A stretch of 11,889 bases of DNA, taken from NCBI GenBank assembly GCA_030017935.1, contig JASEGF010000048.1, forward strand, positions 1 to 11,889, in the 5' to 3' direction. Position numbers and translations under genes: made by a program. The notes under the pieces are model-generated. The model did not search any database. It was given only the letters and a program-made list of their open reading frames with translations, and was not told the origin of the DNA. Positions 5,336 to 11,889 of the stretch are shown here, piece by piece. How positions within the stretch are numbered: the first letter of the stretch is position 1; each line of letters starts with the position of its first letter. The stretch comes from Bacteroidales bacterium (GTDB lineage Bacteria; Bacteroidota; Bacteroidia; Bacteroidales; DTU049).

Positions 5336-6508
5336 TACCCTTGGAGTTGGCGTCCAAATACTATTTTTAGTACCTTTAATAACTCTAATCCATCCCATCA
5401 ATGTTGCTAAATTAGCAAGGTAAAAATGTGTTATAAATCTGAAAAGTTTTAAAATTTTATTGTGTGGATACAGAATAAATCTGTCTAGTAAAGTAATCAA
5501 AATACTGAGAACTATAATGCTAGATAGTAAAATATATAACCAATTTCCTGTCGTAGCTATAATAATTGAAAATAAATTAATTATTATTAAAAAAAATGGA
5601 CCAAACCAACGTAAGACTTTATGAGAAAAAAAACAAAAACTTAATGCATTAAATTTCAATAATATAGAAGAAAAAATAAATAAATTTTGAATAGCACCAG
5701 CAGCTATGCGTATTTTTCGATTATACTCTATTTTCATGTCTGCGGTTGTTTTTTCATAGACCACAGCATCACGAGCATATATTCCCCAAAAATTATTCTT
5801 TAGAATATTTAAGCAAATATAAAGGTCGTCCATGATCAATTTATCTTCTGGTATAGGCGAGAATAAATCTTTTCGCATAGCATAGCAACCACCAAATGAT
5901 CCCATTGCTTTTCCCCAAATACACCCTTCATATTCTTTGATTTTTGATTCTAGTGAAATATATTGTTGCTCTGGCAATGTGATTCCGTCCGTACTGTCGT
6001 TTATATTTATTATCCTACTATCTACGAAACCTATTTTGGGATTACTAAAGTAAATCACTAACTCCAAAATAGTTTTTGGGCTAAAAATAATGTTAGCGTC
6101 AGTCAAAATAAGAATCTCATTATTAGCTTTGGGAATTAGCTGGTTAAGAATAGCAATTTTGCCTTGTCTTTGGGTGAAAAAATATGGCTTAATAAAAGAG
6201 TATTTCTCTGCCCATTCAGATAATATAGTGTTAGTATTATCAGTAGAGTTATCTGATCCAATAAGTATTTCTATTTTGTCTAAAGGATATTCTCCATTTA
6301 TGATAGAAGCCAATTTGTCCGATATCACTAGCTCTTCATTATGTGCAGCAATTATAATTGATACATTGGGAAAAAAACCAATGTTTTGTTTGCGACATTT
6401 GTGTTTTTTAGAAAAATAATGGATTATTAATAATATAAAAGGATATAGTAAATAATTATAAATCAATAAAATAGCACTAATCCAAAATAATATTTTGATT
6501 ATTAACAT
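5333..6508 (-). CDS. Membrane glycosyltransferase family 2 (processive-type)
   Basis: A 391-residue inner-membrane GT2 enzyme that probably adds or polymerises sugars for a surface polysaccharide. One N-terminal membrane helix (about 5-30) precedes the catalytic GT-A domain: SIIIAAHNEE (50-59), GSDNSTD with Asp86 and Asp90, QGK (115-117), LTDAN with Asp137 as the metal-site aspartate, GGCYAMRK (206-213), MDD (226-228, probable catalytic base Asp), and RKIRIAAGAIQ (264-274), which corresponds to the QxxRW-like acceptor motif of cellulose/chitin synthase relatives. Three hydrophobic segments follow (about 295-378). It starts 1 bp after the stop of the GT4 gene, so the two form an operon. The C-terminus (WTPTPRV) looks natural for the family, but its stop codon lies inside the right inverted repeat at 5315-5335. 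The sugar substrate cannot be told. Confidence 0.88.
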   Translation of the reverse strand: MLIIKILFWISAILLIYNYLLYPFILLIIHYFSKKHKCRKQNIGFFPNVSIIIAAHNEELVISDKLASIINGEYPLDKIEILIGSDNSTDNTNTILSEWAEKYSFIKPYFFTQRQGKIAILNQLIPKANNEILILTDANIIFSPKTILELVIYFSNPKIGFVDSRIININDSTDGITLPEQQYISLESKIKEYEGCIWGKAMGSFGGCYAMRKDLFSPIPEDKLIMDDLYICLNILKNNFWGIYARDAVVYEKTTADMKIEYNRKIRIAAGAIQNLFIFSSILLKFNALSFCFFSHKVLRWFGPFFLIIINLFSIIIATTGNWLYILLSSIIVLSILITLLDRFILYPHNKILKLFRFITHFYLANLATLMGWIRVIKGTKNSIWTPTPRV

Positions 6509-6509
6509 T

Positions 6510-7715
6510 TTATAACATTTTATAAAAATTCAACAAATCATCAGTCAATTTTTGTAATGAAAAATGTTCTTTGACTAGTTCACGTGCATTATTACCTATT
6601 TGATGCATCATATCAGGATTGTTAATTAAAAAATTAATTGCCTCAGCAAACTCATTTGTTGTATCTGCTATGATAGCATGTTTATTATTTTCTATGGGAA
6701 TGCCCTCTGCACCTATACTAGTTGTAATAATAGCTTTACCCATGGCCATACCTTCTATTATTTTCACTCTAATACCGCTACCAGAAAAAAGTGGTACTAT
6801 CAATACACTGTGCGCAGCTAAAAAATCTTTGGATGAAGGCACCTCGCCGTAAAAAATAACATTTTTAAATGTTAAGATTTTTGATTTCAGAGTATTATCA
6901 CAATTTCTACCTGCTATGTGTAGCTCTAAATTTGGATGATTATTCAATACTTTGGGCCATACTTTTGAGAGAAACCACTCTAATCCTTCTTGGTTTGGTA
7001 GCCAATCTAATCCTCCGATAAAAGCTAATTTGTCTATAGCATCTGAATCGTTTGAAAAAGTAAAGTAATCAGATAAATCTAACCCAACAGGCAAAATTAT
7101 TTCTGGTTTTTGCTGCCCAAGCCACTTATGTATTCTGGCATCTGGTTCAGAAATAGAGAGAAGCCCATCATAAGTATTTAAATATTTTTTTAGATAACGT
7201 TGCAAACGGTTAGCTAAATTTAAAAAATAAAATTTTTTTATTGGATTGATTTCATTTTTTGCTTTTCTCTTCCATATATAATGCTCTATATTATGTGCTC
7301 TATAGACAACTTTAGCCGATGAATACTGTCGTATAAGAGGTATTAAATGTAGTAAATACAATCCTTCTAGTTGTATGATGTCAAATTCATTACTTTTTAA
7401 TATTTCTACTAATCTTTCATTAAATGTATTTGAATAAAAACGCTCTGCTATGTATGGTGTATTCTTAAAGAAAAAATTTATTAAAACATCTTGAGTTCGA
7501 ATATCAGTATCTACGAAACTAGTTTCAGCAACTATTTTATTTTTTAAATAATCTGGTAAATTATTTTCATCAAATGGATGCTTGGGAGTAGTCATAGTGA
7601 ATAAATAGATGTCTTGCTGAGCCTTTACAAGTCCTTCTATCATACTAGCAGTAGCTAATGCACCACCATCATGCGATGGGTATGGGAATTTATTAGCTAT
7701 AATAAGGATTCGCAT
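6510..7715 (-). CDS. Glycosyltransferase family 4 (GT-B fold)
   Basis: A 401-residue cytoplasmic or membrane-associated sugar transferase. The N-terminal Rossmann domain begins MRILIIANKFPYPSHDGGA, the usual GT4 opening with the acceptor-side glycine turn. FDIIQLEGLYL and YRAHNIEHYIWKR follow, and the block FIGGLDWLPNQEGLEWFL marks the start of the C-terminal nucleotide-sugar domain. The donor-binding signature GSGIRVKIIEGMAMGK (Glu321) then GAEGI matches the EX7E-type region of GT4, although the second Glu is replaced by Lys-Ala-type residues typical of this subgroup. It is the first gene of an operon with the membrane GT2 gene (1-bp gap). Start is ATG 7713-7715, 19 nt after a -7 box. Probable role is exopolysaccharide or surface glycan assembly; the substrate is unknown. 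Confidence 0.9.
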   Translation of the reverse strand: MRILIIANKFPYPSHDGGALATASMIEGLVKAQQDIYLFTMTTPKHPFDENNLPDYLKNKIVAETSFVDTDIRTQDVLINFFFKNTPYIAERFYSNTFNERLVEILKSNEFDIIQLEGLYLLHLIPLIRQYSSAKVVYRAHNIEHYIWKRKAKNEINPIKKFYFLNLANRLQRYLKKYLNTYDGLLSISEPDARIHKWLGQQKPEIILPVGLDLSDYFTFSNDSDAIDKLAFIGGLDWLPNQEGLEWFLSKVWPKVLNNHPNLELHIAGRNCDNTLKSKILTFKNVIFYGEVPSSKDFLAAHSVLIVPLFSGSGIRVKIIEGMAMGKAIITTSIGAEGIPIENNKHAIIADTTNEFAEAINFLINNPDMMHQIGNNARELVKEHFSLQKLTDDLLNFYKML

Positions 7716-7734
7716 GTTGTTTTAAAATATTTTT

Positions 7735-7742
7735 CAAAAATA
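7735..7742 (-). promoter_or_regulatory. -7 box (TATTTTTG) of the glycosyltransferase operon
   Basis: TATTTTTG followed by AA on the minus strand, 19 nt before the GT4 ATG. No matching -33 element is evident. Confidence 0.45.
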
Positions 7743-7767
7743 ATAAGAACTTTTATAATTGTATTAA

Positions 7768-7800
7768 TATTTGATTGTGATAGATTCTTATAATCAAATA
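7768..7800. repeat. Inverted repeat between the SNF2 and GT4 genes
   Basis: TATTTGATT (7768-7776) and AATCAAATA (7792-7800) are perfect 9-bp arms around a 15-nt loop. On the minus strand it follows the SNF2 stop by about 49 nt and could end that transcript, but no good T-run follows. It may instead be an operator for the glycosyltransferase operon, lying about 26 bp upstream of its -7 box. Confidence 0.4.
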
Positions 7801-7848
7801 CTAAAATTAACTAAATACTATTTAGAAAAAATTATATTAAACGCTTTA

Positions 7849-10776
7849 CTACTCAAACAACTTGCCAAGATCATCTTCTGTAATAGGTATTCTTTTAGTA
7901 GTATCGATTAATTGAGCAAATTTCAATTTTCTATTTTGTAATACTAAAATTTTTTCTTCTATGGAATCTTTGACAATGAATTTATAAGAAATTACATTTT
8001 TGTCTTGTCCTATACGATGAGTACGATTTATTGCTTGGTATTCTACTGCAGGATTCCACCAAGGATCTAGTAAAAAAACAAAATCTGCAGCTGTTAGATT
8101 TATACCCACACCACCAGCTTTTAGAGACATCAGAATAAGTTTCACATCTTTATTATTTTGAAATTCATTTACTATGTGCATTCTTTCCTCCATAGGAGTA
8201 CTACCTGTAAGCATTAGAAAAGGAATATCATGAGCTTCTAAATATTCTTTATAAAGATTTAAATGCTTTACAAATTGAGAAAACATTACTAGTTTATTGT
8301 CAGAAGTTATAATTTTATTAATATTTTCTATTACATCGTTAAATTTCCCACTTTCGTCTTTATAATTTTTATCAATTATAGCTGGGTGATTTGCTATCAA
8401 CCTTAGCCTAGTGATACCTGAGAGGATGGATAAATAAGCTTTATCAAAACCGACTTTTTGTTTAAGGTCGAGAAGATAATTACGTATTTCACTTTTCTTT
8501 TCTTCATAATAGCTAAGCTGCTCCTCTGTCATGATAGAATAATAAGTGCGTTCAGTCAATGGTGGTAACTCTTTAGCTACCATATCTTTAGTACGTCTTA
8601 GAATAAATGGACTGATAATTTGTTGTAGGCTTTTTTCTGTGCCTTTATGTGCATCTTTCTCAATAGGTATCATGAATTTTTTCCTAAAAGTATTAAGATC
8701 ACCTAATAAATTAGGATTAACAAAAGTCATTTGAGACCATAAATCTACTATTGTATTTTCTATTGGTGTACCAGTGAGTACAAATTTGCGTTTAGCATTT
8801 AGCTTAGTGATTACTCTGAAAATCTTACTAGAAGGATTTTTGATAGCTTGGCTTTCATCTAAAAAAATATAATCAAAAGTATGCTTACTCAGTATTTCGT
8901 AATCTTTTCTGACTGTCCCATAAGTTGTTAAAATCAAATCATACTTAGCGAGTATATGAGAGTCTATTTTTCGATTAGCACCATAATACACAAAATATGA
9001 TAAAATAGGAGCAGTAGTTTTGATTTCATTTATCCAGTTGTATATTAATGAAAGGGGCATCACTATTAAAACTGATAATTTTCGTTCCTTGAAAAGTGTA
9101 TTTTTCTCAAAATTTTTAGAAGATTGTGGTATTAACTTTTGATTTTCATCTTTTTTGTATGCTAGAAAGGCTAATACTTGTATAGTTTTACCTAAACCCA
9201 TATCGTCACTTAGAATGCCACCAAAGCCATGTTGATCTAAAAAATCGAACCAATTAACACCCTTTTGTTGATATGGTCTGAGAGTTTTTCTGACAGACGG
9301 CGGCACCTTAACATTAGCTATTTGATCTAGTTTTAATTGTTTAACGTCAATATCAATTTTAGATTTAGTTGTTGAAATATCTCTAAAAAGTTCTATTTGT
9401 GCTTTAGATACTGAGATGCTATTATGTCCATTTTGAGATAAAATAGCTACTTCTTTATATTTAGCAAACCATTCCCTTGGCAATAGAGCGATCTTGCCAT
9501 CTGGCAAAATGTATTCTCTTCTATTTTCTAAAATATTATTCCTCAATAAATAAAATGGCACACTATAATCATCAAAATACACCTCTATTTGCAAATCAAA
9601 CCAATCAATACCACTTTTTTTGATTTGCTGCTTTAACTCTACTTTGCCCAGGAAATATTTATCTTTTAATCTATCTATATCTAGTTCTATGTTTTTATTA
9701 GTAAAAAGCTCTTTGTTTAAGTTGATAAAATTAATATAATCATAGAGGGTCTCATTTTCATTAACTTCATTGCTATCTTCATTTGTATCAATTAGGATAA
9801 AATTATTATAAAATATATGTTTTAATCCTATGAAATTCAGATAATTTATTATATCGTTTTCAAAATCTTTATTTCTCTGTAGTTTAGAAATATTTATTAC
9901 ATTGTTATCATTATTAAACACTACAAAACAATCTTTTTTGTCTCCAAAAGCAATCTCTTCGTCATAATAGCGGAAAAACAAACTGAGAACGGGCTTCAGA
10001 TCTAGTCCAATTTCTAATCTTAAAATAGGTACAGGAGAAATGGATAATTCTTTGACAACAAAATCTCCATTTAGCTCTACAGGCAACTGCTTTTCGAGTA
10101 ATGGTTTTATAAATTTATTAATATAATTAATTTCATGAGATTGTGGGATAAAAATCTCGGTTTTTTCTAGAAATGGTTCTATTTTTTTACCATCAATACC
10201 ATCGTCAGTAGTATATAAAATGCCATTATTTATTACCCAGCAAGGCTTGTAGTTTAAAATATAGGTATTTTCTTTTGACAAATTTATATTTTTATCATTT
10301 ACCTTGGTTTTTAAACTATATTTAATACCTTCATTATTTTTATTAAAAATAAATATTATATCTAATGGATTAGAACTAAAATGAATTGGCTCTTCACCAA
10401 TAATTACACTATCTCGATCTCCTTTGTTGTAAAGAGGTATTTTGTTTTTTTCTAATATTTCAAGAAGTTTATTTGTTTTTTCGCGTAGATAATTTGTAAT
10501 TATTTCAAAATTTTTTTCATTTAAATTAGCTAATTCATATTCAATATTTAATGTGTCTAAGTGAAAAACATTGGCTATATGTAGATAGGTCATCATAGAG
10601 CATAATTCTAGAGCTTTTTTAGTAGGTTCATCTATATCAATTGATACATTTTTTAAGGTAACTGGTTTATAAGCAGCACTGAATTGCCCATTTTTCAATA
10701 TAGTAACTTCATATGGTACTACCATCCAATCAAAATATTTATCTTTTACGATTGTAAAAATAATTCGCTTATCCAC
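7849..10776 (-). CDS. SNF2/SWI2-family DNA-dependent ATPase (helicase-like)
   Basis: A 975-residue SNF2 ATPase, likely a DNA translocase acting on protein-DNA or polymerase complexes, as with RapA/HepA relatives; the exact role is unknown. The C-terminal half has all helicase motifs: I DDMGLGKT (Lys530), Ia LIVMPLSLIYNW, II DESQ (640-643, a variant of DEAH seen as DEAQ/DESQ in SNF2 proteins), III LTGTPIEN, IV LVMFSQF, V SLKAGGVGINLT, then DPWWNPAVEYQA and VI INRTHRIGQ (916-924). The N-terminal 480 or so residues show no zinc-binding SWIM cysteines and no domain I recognise. They are probably the substrate-specific part. The start is GTG (10774-10776): an in-frame TAA lies just upstream and a -7 box sits 18 nt before it. 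Neighbours are tpx and glycosyltransferases, so context gives no link to restriction or defence. Confidence 0.93.
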   Translation of the reverse strand: MDKRIIFTIVKDKYFDWMVVPYEVTILKNGQFSAAYKPVTLKNVSIDIDEPTKKALELCSMMTYLHIANVFHLDTLNIEYELANLNEKNFEIITNYLREKTNKLLEILEKNKIPLYNKGDRDSVIIGEEPIHFSSNPLDIIFIFNKNNEGIKYSLKTKVNDKNINLSKENTYILNYKPCWVINNGILYTTDDGIDGKKIEPFLEKTEIFIPQSHEINYINKFIKPLLEKQLPVELNGDFVVKELSISPVPILRLEIGLDLKPVLSLFFRYYDEEIAFGDKKDCFVVFNNDNNVINISKLQRNKDFENDIINYLNFIGLKHIFYNNFILIDTNEDSNEVNENETLYDYINFINLNKELFTNKNIELDIDRLKDKYFLGKVELKQQIKKSGIDWFDLQIEVYFDDYSVPFYLLRNNILENRREYILPDGKIALLPREWFAKYKEVAILSQNGHNSISVSKAQIELFRDISTTKSKIDIDVKQLKLDQIANVKVPPSVRKTLRPYQQKGVNWFDFLDQHGFGGILSDDMGLGKTIQVLAFLAYKKDENQKLIPQSSKNFEKNTLFKERKLSVLIVMPLSLIYNWINEIKTTAPILSYFVYYGANRKIDSHILAKYDLILTTYGTVRKDYEILSKHTFDYIFLDESQAIKNPSSKIFRVITKLNAKRKFVLTGTPIENTIVDLWSQMTFVNPNLLGDLNTFRKKFMIPIEKDAHKGTEKSLQQIISPFILRRTKDMVAKELPPLTERTYYSIMTEEQLSYYEEKKSEIRNYLLDLKQKVGFDKAYLSILSGITRLRLIANHPAIIDKNYKDESGKFNDVIENINKIITSDNKLVMFSQFVKHLNLYKEYLEAHDIPFLMLTGSTPMEERMHIVNEFQNNKDVKLILMSLKAGGVGINLTAADFVFLLDPWWNPAVEYQAINRTHRIGQDKNVISYKFIVKDSIEEKILVLQNRKLKFAQLIDTTKRIPITEDDLGKLFE

Positions 10777-10794
10777 AGTTTATGTATTCTTTTG

Positions 10795-10802
10795 CAAATA
10801 TA
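10795..10802 (-). promoter_or_regulatory. -7 box (TATATTTG) of the SNF2 gene
   Basis: TATATTTG followed by CA on the minus strand, 18 nt before the GTG start. It supports both that start and an independent transcript downstream of the tpx terminator. Confidence 0.5.
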
Positions 10803-10835
10803 ATAATTATAGTTTAATTTAAAAAATTTATATAA

Positions 10836-10873
10836 TAAAAAAAGCGATGTAAAGTTTTCATTTACATCGCTTT
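10836..10873 (-). terminator. Intrinsic terminator after tpx
   Basis: Perfect 13-bp stem AAAGCGATGTAAA / TTTACATCGCTTT (10841-10853 with 10861-10873), loop of 7 nt. On the minus strand the stem runs into seven T (10843-10837). It lies 18 nt after the tpx stop and separates it from the SNF2 gene. Confidence 0.9.
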
Positions 10874-10891
10874 ATAATTTTTTAGTAAAAA

Positions 10892-11404
10892 TTATATCAT
10901 CTTGAGAGCTTCTAAAGTAGAATTATAATTAGGTTCATGAGTGGCTTCTTTTACATATTCCACATATCTAAATATGCCATTAGTATCTATTACTACAACA
11001 CCACGAGCTAATAGCATTAATTCTTCTATTAGAAATCCATATTTTTCACCAAATTCTCTATATTTATAATCACTTAATGGTATTACATTTTTAATACCTT
11101 CAGCAGCACAGAATCTATTAAGAGCAAAAGGCAAATCCATAGATAAAGTTAGCACTACTGTATTATCATCCATAGAAGTAGCTAATTTATTAAAAGTACG
11201 TGTTTGTGTAGCACATACTGGGGTATCAACAGATGGCATAACAGATAAAATTATTTTTTTCCCTTTAAAATCATATAAATTTTTTTCATTTAAATCTTTA
11301 TCTACAACTTTAAAGTCTGGAGCTTCTATGCCAACTTTAACTAAATTACCTAATAAGGTTACTGGATTTCCACCAAATGTGATTATTCCTTTATTTCTTT
11401 CCAT
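10892..11404 (-). CDS. tpx: Thiol peroxidase (atypical 2-Cys peroxiredoxin)
   Basis: Reduces hydrogen peroxide and alkyl hydroperoxides using thioredoxin. The 170-residue product opens with the Tpx-type segment ITFGGNPVTLLGNLVKVG, followed by APDFKVVDKDL. The active site PSVDTPVCATQTRTFN has Thr61 and the peroxidatic Cys64. The resolving Cys99 is in RFCAAEG, at the helix position typical of Tpx (Cys61 and Cys95 in E. coli). Arg134 in LLARGVVVID completes the catalytic triad. Length is standard. Start is ATG 11402-11404, 18 nt after a TAATTTTG box. The gene is a single-gene unit with a strong terminator. It implies exposure to oxygen or peroxide. Confidence 0.97.
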   Translation of the reverse strand: MERNKGIITFGGNPVTLLGNLVKVGIEAPDFKVVDKDLNEKNLYDFKGKKIILSVMPSVDTPVCATQTRTFNKLATSMDDNTVVLTLSMDLPFALNRFCAAEGIKNVIPLSDYKYREFGEKYGFLIEELMLLARGVVVIDTNGIFRYVEYVKEATHEPNYNSTLEALKMI

Positions 11405-11422
11405 AATTTTATTGTTTTTCTA

Positions 11423-11430
11423 CAAAATTA
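11423..11430 (-). promoter_or_regulatory. -7 box (TAATTTTG) of tpx
   Basis: TAATTTTG followed by TA on the minus strand, 18 nt before the ATG; same 10-mer and same distance as for folP. Confidence 0.55.
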
Positions 11431-11504
11431 ATCATAAATAATTTATCCTCATTAATAACTGACAATTATCACATAAATAATAAGAATTATTAAACCAAAT
11501 ATAT

Positions 11505-11889
11505 TTATTTCTCGATTATTACAGGTAAGATCAATCTATCATTTTCAAATTTTATTAATAGTTGATAAACACCATTACTCAAATTACTTACATTTAGTTG
11601 AGAATCATTACTAATGATGACTACTCTACCTATAGCATCTATTAATTGCAATTCAGAAATATTTTTATTAGTTTGAATATAAATCATATCACTAGCAGGA
11701 ATGGGGTAAACAATCACATCATTGTTATCATAATGTTCTATACTTACATTATCTATAGTTATAACATTAGAAGGCAATGATTGGCAATTATTTTCGGTAA
11801 CTATGACGTAATAAGTTCCATTTTCTATTACTTGATAAGTTTGATTGGTAGCATCTTGTATCGCTCCATTCAGATTATACCATTGATTT
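11505..11889 (-). CDS. Type IX secreted protein, C-terminal part with Ig-like repeat and sorting domain (5' end outside window)
   Basis: The frame is open to the window edge, so about 127 C-terminal residues are visible and the true start lies outside; a TTG at 11775-11777 is internal. Near the edge, QWYNLNGAIQDATNQTY then ENGTYYVIVTENNC form the end of an Ig/PKD-like domain common in large Bacteroidota surface proteins. After a linker (SNVITIDNVS) comes a type A C-terminal sorting domain: VYPIPASDMIYIQT, LQLIDAIGRVV, NLSNGVYQLLI and a final basic VIIEK. This domain directs export through the type IX system and surface attachment or release. The usual YPNPAS reads YPIPAS here. The cargo function lies in the missing part. 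No hairpin terminator is clear before tpx; only a 6-bp AATAAT/ATTATT repeat occurs near 11476-11491. Confidence 0.9.
   Translation of the reverse strand, partial: NQWYNLNGAIQDATNQTYQVIENGTYYVIVTENNCQSLPSNVITIDNVSIEHYDNNDVIVYPIPASDMIYIQTNKNISELQLIDAIGRVVIISNDSQLNVSNLSNGVYQLLIKFENDRLILPVIIEK

Noticed and set aside
6090..6852. Two plus-strand open frames (6090-6419 and 6619-6852)
   Set aside because: Antisense shadows of the two glycosyltransferase genes.
8546..8734. Open frame of 62 codons on the plus strand
   Set aside because: Antisense shadow of the SNF2 gene.
7849..10776. SNF2 protein as part of a defence or restriction system
   Set aside because: No methyltransferase, nuclease, phospholipase or other defence partner is adjacent; it has its own promoter box and is flanked by tpx and glycosyltransferases.
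1..11889. CRISPR array, tandem repeats or phage genes
   Set aside because: No regularly spaced repeats, Cas genes, integrase or structural phage genes were found when reading both strands.

Overview
The window looks like chromosomal DNA from an AT-rich member of the Bacteroidota. Four things point there: a C-terminal type IX secretion sorting domain (11505-11889, minus strand), a GldI-like FKBP lipoprotein, promoter boxes of the TAnnTTTG type instead of the usual -10 hexamer, and no visible Shine-Dalgarno sequences. TGA, TAA and TAG all serve as stops, so the code is standard. Most of the content is housekeeping and envelope functions. I do not see a defence island, prophage or CRISPR array.

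Left part (1-2130). The left edge holds the C-terminal end of a transposase, probably IS1595-like, with visibly higher G+C than its surroundings. A FKBP-type peptidyl-prolyl isomerase lipoprotein follows on the plus strand. It converges, with only 4 bp between stop codons, on a minus-strand group: tRNA-Arg(TCG), a FlK-type hotdog thioesterase and a tyrosine-rich exported protein of unknown function. The last two overlap by ATGA.

Middle part (2131-5335). A one-pass membrane protein of unknown function and folP (dihydropteroate synthase) lie on the minus strand. tmk (thymidylate kinase) diverges from folP, and the gap between them carries back-to-back promoter boxes. tRNA-Glu(TTC) and rpsT then follow with 25 nt between them and a strong terminator after rpsT. 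The next half kilobase has no gene. It contains a perfect hairpin and a 219-bp segment bounded by 21-bp inverted repeats (20 of 21 positions match), which looks like a MITE or IS relic. Its right end contains the stop codon of the next gene.

Right part (5333-11889). All genes are on the minus strand. Reading in the direction of transcription from the right edge, they are: the C-terminal part of a type IX secreted, Ig-like-domain protein (cut by the window edge), tpx (thiol peroxidase) with its own terminator, a large SNF2-type helicase, and a two-gene glycosyltransferase operon (GT4 then membrane GT2, 1 bp apart) likely to serve surface polysaccharide synthesis.

Two observations stand out. 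The promoter box recurs upstream of nearly every transcription unit and implies very short leaders. The tRNA-Arg has replaced the almost universal G19-C56 tertiary pair with A19-U56.
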